Part shown: piece after piece, positions 30,000 through 35,177 of the stretch
Layout: each line of letters starts with the position of its first letter
Numbering within the stretch: the first letter of the stretch is position 1
Virus record (IMG/VR): IMGVR_UViG_3300006990_000086
Span: 1-35,177 of that record
Source of the DNA: a virus
Strand: one strand, 5' to 3'
Length of the DNA stretch: 35,177 bases
Notes under the pieces: model-generated
Database searches by the model: none
What the model was told of the DNA's origin: nothing
Seen by the model: only the letters and a program-made list of their open reading frames with translations
Made by a program: the position numbers and the translations under genes

Positions 30000-30167
30000 A
30001 TGGATGACTTAATTAAAAAGTATTTTGACTGTTTCGGACACCTTGATTTTGAAGGTATTTTAACCGCAGAAGAGATATTCGAATCTGGCAGCTTTACTGA
30101 ACACGAATCTATTTTAATCCACGAGATTCTAAGTTCCGATATACACCTTCCAGCCATTGTTCATTAG
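30000..30167 (+). CDS. Possible 55-aa antisense-strand gene, leaderless
   Basis: MDDLIKKYFDCFGHLDFEGILTAEEIFESGSFTEHESILIHEILSSDIHLP: an acidic, helical, natural-looking protein, read opposite to all neighbours. TATACT ends six bases before the ATG, so a transcript would start at the ATG itself. The 3' half overlaps the end of the 530-aa gene. No Shine-Dalgarno. It could be a late-added gene. Confidence 0.35.
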   Translation: MDDLIKKYFDCFGHLDFEGILTAEEIFESGSFTEHESILIHEILSSDIHLPAIVH

Positions 30168-31701
30168 CCATTTGATAATCTTGAGCCGATCCTGATGTCT
30201 GAAAAGACCTGTACGGGTCATGCCTGCCAGCTCTTGCCGCTATTGGGTCAGGATACATAACATCATAAGGAACCATTGGTTCCGTTATTGCAATTCCGCC
30301 TTGACTCGGAATAATCGTGTTGTAAGACCTATTCAGAGTTGGATCAACAACCATGTCAGATGGATTTATATCCGTTGATACCATAGCCCTAGCACCGCTC
30401 ATGCCTTTGGGCATATTCATCATTTCTTGCTCATTGACAACAGAGTAAATGTCATTTGGTATTGGGAACCCTGATTTCTGAAAAGCTGGTTTGTTTAATA
30501 TTGCATCTCCCATAAAGGCTTTACGCTTGTTTCCTGCTGAAGCAGTAGGAGAATCTGTTGTCAGCCATTCCAATAGCTGCTCCGGTGATTCATAACCGGG
30601 CCAACTTTCTGGTATTCCTTTCAGGTCTTTGTTATTTGGATTTAAATTGGCAATAGCCGAGTCCAGCATAACAGCCTGATCTCTGGTCAAATCACCTTGT
30701 TGCTTTATCATGTTGACAGCAATTTGAGACGGCGGCACAGAAAAATTAGAGCCGGGATTTGCCATTGCTGTGTACATCAATACTGGGTCTTGCTGCGTCT
30801 CTTCTCGCACACGATTAACGTGAGCTTGCTTGCTTCTAGCAGCGCCGCCCATGCTCATCCAGTTACCATATCTGTCTAAATGCTGCGGGCCTCCTTCTAC
30901 CAGCACTGGATCAATGTCGATTCCAGATACTCTATCAACTTCTCCGTAAATTGTTTTGTCAGCAGGCAAAATCACCAGAGGCTTTCCTAGCAAGTCTTCG
31001 TAAGTCGCAGATTGCATAAACAAATTGTCAGGCTGAGTATATCTACCGCCCAGCAGTCGAGCCTGTTCCCGCATTGCAAAGTCTGGATCAGTTTCGTATC
31101 TGTTTACTAGACCGCGATACGATCCTTTTGCAATATTTTCTGGTCTTGACTGTAAGTCAGTCGCAGCCATTAGCGGGTTAGTGCTGTAACCTTTTTCGTT
31201 CCTAAAATCTCTGGGCGGTGTTTCAACAATCCTGCCAGCCTCAGCGGTCTGTACTACCGGCCCGTAATCGCTTCTTGTCGGGACATCGATGTAACTTCTT
31301 AGGCTGGTTTCACTTGCCTTTATACCTTTTGCAGCAGCGTCTCCTAAAATTGGCAACATTCCAGCAGCCAAAGCCGTGGTGTCTATAGCAGTGCCTATCA
31401 GATCACCAGAGCCAATGGATTGACGCAGGTCTCCTACGCCAACGGCATCGCCTACGCCGGGAATGAAGTCCATCGCTCCTACCGCAGTATCTACTAGCTG
31501 GCCTGTGCGATAACCTTCTCTGCCTGCAATATTGCTACCGCCAAAGAAGTCATTTAGAGCTGATCTTGCGGTCTCTCTGAACGCAGGATTGAACGGATTG
31601 TATGACGTAGGCGCAGCCTCATAACCCAAGTTTCTTGGATTGGTGTTTAGCCCTCGGCGATTAGCCTCTAGTTGTGCAAGCTCTTGGTCCGTTCTAGCCA
31701 T
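30109..31701 (-). CDS. Unknown 530-aa protein between portal and scaffold
   Basis: Starts MARTDQELAQLEANRRGLNTNPRNLGYEAAPTSYNPFNP. A Gly/Ala-rich hydrophobic patch (about 70-125, VDTAVGAMDFIPGVGDAVGVGDLRQSIGSG...) may insert in membrane or bind other virion proteins. The C-terminal 350 residues are mixed and have no motif I can name. P22 has no gene here. It starts eight bases before the portal stop, so it is made with late proteins and may be an internal or ejected virion protein. Confidence 0.65.
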   Translation of the reverse strand: MARTDQELAQLEANRRGLNTNPRNLGYEAAPTSYNPFNPAFRETARSALNDFFGGSNIAGREGYRTGQLVDTAVGAMDFIPGVGDAVGVGDLRQSIGSGDLIGTAIDTTALAAGMLPILGDAAAKGIKASETSLRSYIDVPTRSDYGPVVQTAEAGRIVETPPRDFRNEKGYSTNPLMAATDLQSRPENIAKGSYRGLVNRYETDPDFAMREQARLLGGRYTQPDNLFMQSATYEDLLGKPLVILPADKTIYGEVDRVSGIDIDPVLVEGGPQHLDRYGNWMSMGGAARSKQAHVNRVREETQQDPVLMYTAMANPGSNFSVPPSQIAVNMIKQQGDLTRDQAVMLDSAIANLNPNNKDLKGIPESWPGYESPEQLLEWLTTDSPTASAGNKRKAFMGDAILNKPAFQKSGFPIPNDIYSVVNEQEMMNMPKGMSGARAMVSTDINPSDMVVDPTLNRSYNTIIPSQGGIAITEPMVPYDVMYPDPIAARAGRHDPYRSFQTSGSAQDYQMANEQWLEGVYRNLESRGLK

Positions 31702-33916
31702 TGTTGACGACTCTCATCAGCTCAGCGTCAGACATCATAGCCATCCGGGCCTTGCGCTCCTGCTCATCCATCATATCGGTCATCTGCTCTTGGTTGTCTA
31801 GCTGATCACCAAATGCCTTGATGTTGGTGTGGTCTATTGTTGCGCCAGCCTTCTCAGCCTCTACCTGCGCCTTTATGCGATTGGTTTGGGCGTTGAAGAC
31901 ATCAACTTGCGTCTTGGCTTGCTCGGCTACCAGCTCGTTTTGATCGTTCTGGGCTTGCAGCTGTATCCTCAAGGTGTCGTTCTGCACCTTCTGTGCGTCT
32001 ATCTGGGCCTTCATCATGTCAGCCTGAGCCTTCATCTGCTCTGCCTGCGCGAGCACCATTGCGGGATCAGGAGCCTGTTGTTGTCCCTGCGCCTGCATCT
32101 TAGCGGCCATCTCTTGCAGCTCTTCCTCGGTCATCTGGGATTGCGGGATCAATCCGGCAGCAATCATCTGTATCCGCTTGCGCTCTGCAATCTGTGATGC
32201 TGCAGGTGTGGCTATATTCTGCAGAAGCAAATCACCAGCGATCTGCATCAGGCTTGGATCAGTCTGAGCCAGCGTTGTGATTGCTTCGATGGTCTCCTGC
32301 TGACGGTTGCGGAAGCTAGGTCCAGCCCGACAGGTAACGTCATAGGTTCCAACCTGCAGATCATTGACGGTGACAATCTCGCCTGTGGCGTTGTCGATCA
32401 CCTTCTGATTGATAGGCACCATATCGTAGGACTCATCCTCGCGGAGTATCCTGACCTGACGCTCTGTGTCGTAGACCATTGGTATAGCATCCTTTAGGAG
32501 CCTTCCTGTAGCCGCTACCGCAATCTCTAGGCCGCGACTGTACTTCATCGTGCTATTGGTTCCACGGTCCTGCAACTGCTTGATAGCAACGCCAGACTGT
32601 AGACCGGGATTGTCTCCCATATTCGCAGCGAACATACCAGCCGTCTGGCCTATGATTGCTCGCATAGACTCAGATATCCGCGCTAGTCCGGGATTGACCT
32701 GACTTCCTCCCTGCTGCTGTGGCACGGCAGGTGACTCTGGGTCTACGTTGTAGAATTGTACGGGATCAGCGTTGGTGTTTAGCGTTTGGAGCTGCTTCTC
32801 ATGCCCTGAAGCCTGAGCCATTGTCATCCAATACTTGGCCCTCGGAGCAAGCGCACCTTCCTCTATCTCACGGGATACGCTGTAGTTCATCACCCGCTGC
32901 GGATCAAGCAGCTTCTCAACTACTCCCCAGTAGATTGTCTTGTTCTCGAATATCTTGAAGTTGGCGTAAGCTGGTACCACAGGAATTCGGCAAAATACGG
33001 TCTCTTTCTTGTCTTCTAAGAAGTCTTTCGCATCAAAGAACCGTGAGCAAACATAGTGCTTCTTGCGGGTCCGGCGCTTTGCCTCAGTTACACCAATGGC
33101 TGCAAGATCATCTACAACCTTCTCAAAGTCTTCATTAACCTCATGCACCTGACCGTTCGACATCATGACCAGCTCGCGGTCTTCTGACTCAAGATAAAGA
33201 AACTCACCAACCACAATGCACTCAGCCTTGTCGTAGTATGCTTCGCCTTCCCGGTCATCATCTACGCTTTCACCAGAGCCTTCAGGGAATCTGGCCTCGT
33301 ACTCATCCTTCGCCATTGCGTGAAGCACGAAGGCATAACGACTGTCGGACTTATCCTGATTCTCTGCTGCGGGATCAAACCACACCCGATCTACAAAGTT
33401 TCCTATGTGCTCAATAGCTAGGTCTTGGTCGAAACTATTGTCATCAACGTATTTCTGGACCACGCGCCAGCCATCCATCCCGCCGATCACCATATTGCGA
33501 GCGCACTGGGCATAAGTAGTCTTGGCATTAGACATCTGCTCAATGTTGCGGATGATGCCGTCATAGGCAACGGCAAGGTCTTTAGTTGCATCGCCTCCAG
33601 CTGGAGATACTCGGATGTCGTAGTCGGATTGCTCTATCTCAGAGGCAACCTGATCCACTATGGGATTAACCATATCGAACGTATAGCGCGGCTTGGCTTC
33701 GTTAGAGTTCCACCAGTACGGCTCCCACTGACCATCACGCTTATCTAAGAACAAATGAGCTTCTCTGACGCGCTCACGGTTGTCCTTGTCTGCTTGCTGG
33801 CACTTATCCAGCAGCTCGATAACGTCCTGATGCTCCTCGTAATCTGCTTTGTAGGCAAGATCGTCCTCAGTCGCACCGCGATCCTCTAGCTCTTTGCCAT
33901 CATCATAACTAGCCAT
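31694..33916 (-). CDS. Portal protein (P22 gp1-like)
   Basis: 740 aa, against 725 in P22. Many stretches follow gp1: KRDGQWEPYWW, RYTFDMVNPIVDQVASEIEQSDYDIRVSPA, QCARNMVIGGMDGWRVV, DRVWFDPAAENQDKSDSRYAFVLHAM, and a late VTCRAGPSFRNRQQETIEAI. Residues ~610-720 are a long Gln/Ala/Met-rich helix (APDPAMVLAQAEQMKAQADMMKAQIDAQ...), which corresponds to the C-terminal barrel of P22. It forms the dodecamer through which DNA enters and leaves. It overlaps terL and the 530-aa gene by eight bases each. Confidence 0.93.
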   Translation of the reverse strand: MASYDDGKELEDRGATEDDLAYKADYEEHQDVIELLDKCQQADKDNRERVREAHLFLDKRDGQWEPYWWNSNEAKPRYTFDMVNPIVDQVASEIEQSDYDIRVSPAGGDATKDLAVAYDGIIRNIEQMSNAKTTYAQCARNMVIGGMDGWRVVQKYVDDNSFDQDLAIEHIGNFVDRVWFDPAAENQDKSDSRYAFVLHAMAKDEYEARFPEGSGESVDDDREGEAYYDKAECIVVGEFLYLESEDRELVMMSNGQVHEVNEDFEKVVDDLAAIGVTEAKRRTRKKHYVCSRFFDAKDFLEDKKETVFCRIPVVPAYANFKIFENKTIYWGVVEKLLDPQRVMNYSVSREIEEGALAPRAKYWMTMAQASGHEKQLQTLNTNADPVQFYNVDPESPAVPQQQGGSQVNPGLARISESMRAIIGQTAGMFAANMGDNPGLQSGVAIKQLQDRGTNSTMKYSRGLEIAVAATGRLLKDAIPMVYDTERQVRILREDESYDMVPINQKVIDNATGEIVTVNDLQVGTYDVTCRAGPSFRNRQQETIEAITTLAQTDPSLMQIAGDLLLQNIATPAASQIAERKRIQMIAAGLIPQSQMTEEELQEMAAKMQAQGQQQAPDPAMVLAQAEQMKAQADMMKAQIDAQKVQNDTLRIQLQAQNDQNELVAEQAKTQVDVFNAQTNRIKAQVEAEKAGATIDHTNIKAFGDQLDNQEQMTDMMDEQERKARMAMMSDAELMRVVNNG

Positions 33917-35177
33917 AATTCTTCCATCCTGAGAAATTTATCTCTACAGGTTTGACATTTTTAAGTTTTGGCGAGTGCATTGACATCATTAAAGCATCGC
34001 CCATATTCGGAGAAGGTATTGAATACGGCTTCTTCGCCATTTCTATCTTGCTCAGTATCTGGATTTTACCAGAGTTTGAGCGCTTCAACGGAATTCTGCA
34101 AACCTCAGAGCGCAACTGCTCAATGCTATTAATGTCTGATGACAGGCTAATCAGCTCTTCTGGATTGATGTACTGGCCCTTCACCACAGCCCGATACGTT
34201 GCCTCAAACCTATCCCGTAAAGTCCACCACATTTGGGCACGTTTGTTAAAGAAGGTTTCTTTATTAGTCTTTGCTCTCTGGCTTCCACCTAACGTGTATG
34301 GCATCTCTGGGTCATAAGGCGACTCGGAACCCTTGAACATGTGATACTCCATCTTCTTGCCTTCAAGCGCCTGATCTACTTGTCGCTTGAGGCTTATCCC
34401 AAGACCGTCACAGTCCCAGATGAAGTGGTCTGCCTGAGCTGCTACTGCCTTGTCCAAGGCCCAGTCCATACCCTCATTGGCATCACCTGTTAAGTTTTCA
34501 CACACATCCAGAATGACGTTGCCGTGGCGCAGCGCGTAACCCTTACTGTCACCGCCCTCATCCGATGGATCGTGCGAAGCAAGCAAAGCACCCTCTGGCT
34601 TCCATCCCAGCTTCTTGTGCGCGTCTATCGCGGCATCAAACCAGTCAGGCTCTATGATACTGTCCTGCACCGTATCTAAGTGCTTGCCTTCCCAGATGTG
34701 CTCGTACATAGCTCTGGGTAGGTTCTGCCGATCATGTATCCGCTCCTGTTCTAGCGGAGTCTTCACAAACCACGGGTTATCTTCGTAGTTCATCCTTATC
34801 ACTAGGTGCATATCGTCTTCATATATCCCATCACGGTTGAGCTGCTTCTCGAAAGGCTTAATAAATCTCTCAGAGAAAGCATCAGTGCTGGACCGTGGAT
34901 TACCCGACAGCCATATCTGACTGCCTGCTTCCCGAAGCGTAGGAGTTAGAGCCTTTAGACTATCGAAGGATATTGTTTGTGCCTCTTCAACCCAGAACAG
35001 GTTAAAGCCGAACATTGACTTGACCGCCTCTACGTTGCGAGCCAAGCCTCTAAATTTAAAGCTAGGTTCACCGTTGAAGAGTATCTGATTGTTTTGGACC
35101 TCAAAGTCCTCAAGCCCGTAGCTCTCTATCTGCGAGGCCAGCAGGCTGTGTACCGAGTCATCAATGGAGTTCTGAAA
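33909..35177 (-). CDS. terL: Terminase large subunit, C-terminal part (allele B)
   Basis: 422 codons in frame to the window edge; the first part continues at 1-494. Visible are Walker B LFWVEE, the coupling motif SGNP, then the RNase H-like nuclease: Asp in LLASHDPSDEGGD (about residue 256 of the whole protein), FIWDCDGLG (about 308-310) and the C-terminal MGDALMMSMHSP. It cuts and translocates concatemers into the portal. The start of the nuclease chain lies inside this copy. The allele has Ala-Gly where the left copy has Gln-Asp. Confidence 0.93.
   Translation of the reverse strand, partial: FQNSIDDSVHSLLASQIESYGLEDFEVQNNQILFNGEPSFKFRGLARNVEAVKSMFGFNLFWVEEAQTISFDSLKALTPTLREAGSQIWLSGNPRSSTDAFSERFIKPFEKQLNRDGIYEDDMHLVIRMNYEDNPWFVKTPLEQERIHDRQNLPRAMYEHIWEGKHLDTVQDSIIEPDWFDAAIDAHKKLGWKPEGALLASHDPSDEGGDSKGYALRHGNVILDVCENLTGDANEGMDWALDKAVAAQADHFIWDCDGLGISLKRQVDQALEGKKMEYHMFKGSESPYDPEMPYTLGGSQRAKTNKETFFNKRAQMWWTLRDRFEATYRAVVKGQYINPEELISLSSDINSIEQLRSEVCRIPLKRSNSGKIQILSKIEMAKKPYSIPSPNMGDALMMSMHSPKLKNVKPVEINFSGWKNYG
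34843..35177. repeat. Imperfect terminal overlap, right copy
   Basis: Aligns to 1-335 with 23 mismatches in the middle and 81 and 83 identical bases at the two edges. Confidence 0.9.

Noticed and set aside
31829-32197. 122-codon Leu-rich plus-strand frame within the portal
   Set aside because: Complement of the Gln/Ala/Met-rich portal helix, no ribosome site.

Overview
The window reads as one nearly complete, circularly permuted genome of an uncultured, tailed double-stranded DNA phage with P22-like head and tail genes (short-tailed, podovirus type). The genome unit is about 34.84 kb, because bases 1-335 and 34843-35177 cover the same part of the large terminase gene. By hand alignment these two copies differ at 23 positions, so the window probably joins two close variants of one phage and does not show a true identical terminal repeat. 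The host looks Gram-negative: there is a lipobox lipoprotein, Sec signal peptides, canonical GGAG-type ribosome sites and sigma70-like promoters. The fibre type and the small lysine-rich proteins resemble those I know from marine phages, but no species can be named. I see no integrase, repressor, tRNA, CRISPR array, DNA polymerase or RNA polymerase.

Layout. A non-coding control region of about 550-620 bp (4987-5609) separates two divergent transcription units. Rightward (5610-9259) runs a compact recombination operon: ERF annealing protein, YqaJ/lambda-type exonuclease, a small protein with an SSB-like acidic tip, NinG, an HNH endonuclease, NinB, a PD-(D/E)XK-like nuclease and two or three unknowns. 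Leftward runs everything else. First come four small early proteins, a DEAH-type helicase with a zinc ribbon, an OB-fold-like protein and a stand-alone CHC2 zinc finger. Then come small and large terminase, across the window ends. From the right end leftward follow portal, a 530-aa unknown, scaffold, coat, a cluster of tiny basic proteins, gp4-like and gp10-like tail-closure proteins, a jelly-roll-like fibre, four probable ejection proteins and a 1131-aa tail fibre. The unit ends with a cassette of exported proteins and the lysis genes, finishing in a thermonuclease.

How it works together. The early right operon gives a Red/ERF-style recombination system, with Nin accessory proteins, that can drive concatemer formation and repair. 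The early left genes appear to open and prime DNA while relying on a host polymerase. Terminase packages concatemers through a P22-type portal, and gp4/gp10-like proteins close the head. Lysis uses a 3TM-type holin and an E-C-T lysozyme. In place of a recognisable spanin pair there are a class 3 lipase and a small lipoprotein.

The most unusual signals are four. (1) Three leftward promoters each start a transcript with the same 5'-terminal stem-loop just before the ribosome site. (2) A three-gene exported cassette encodes an Asn/Thr-repeat secreted protein, a NIDO-like secreted protein and a membrane coiled coil, placed between fibre and lysis genes. (3) An HNH gene is bracketed by a 25-bp direct repeat that covers the start site of the next gene. 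(4) Just after the coat gene, a rho-independent terminator abuts the start codon of a run of tiny basic proteins, one of them only 12 residues long.
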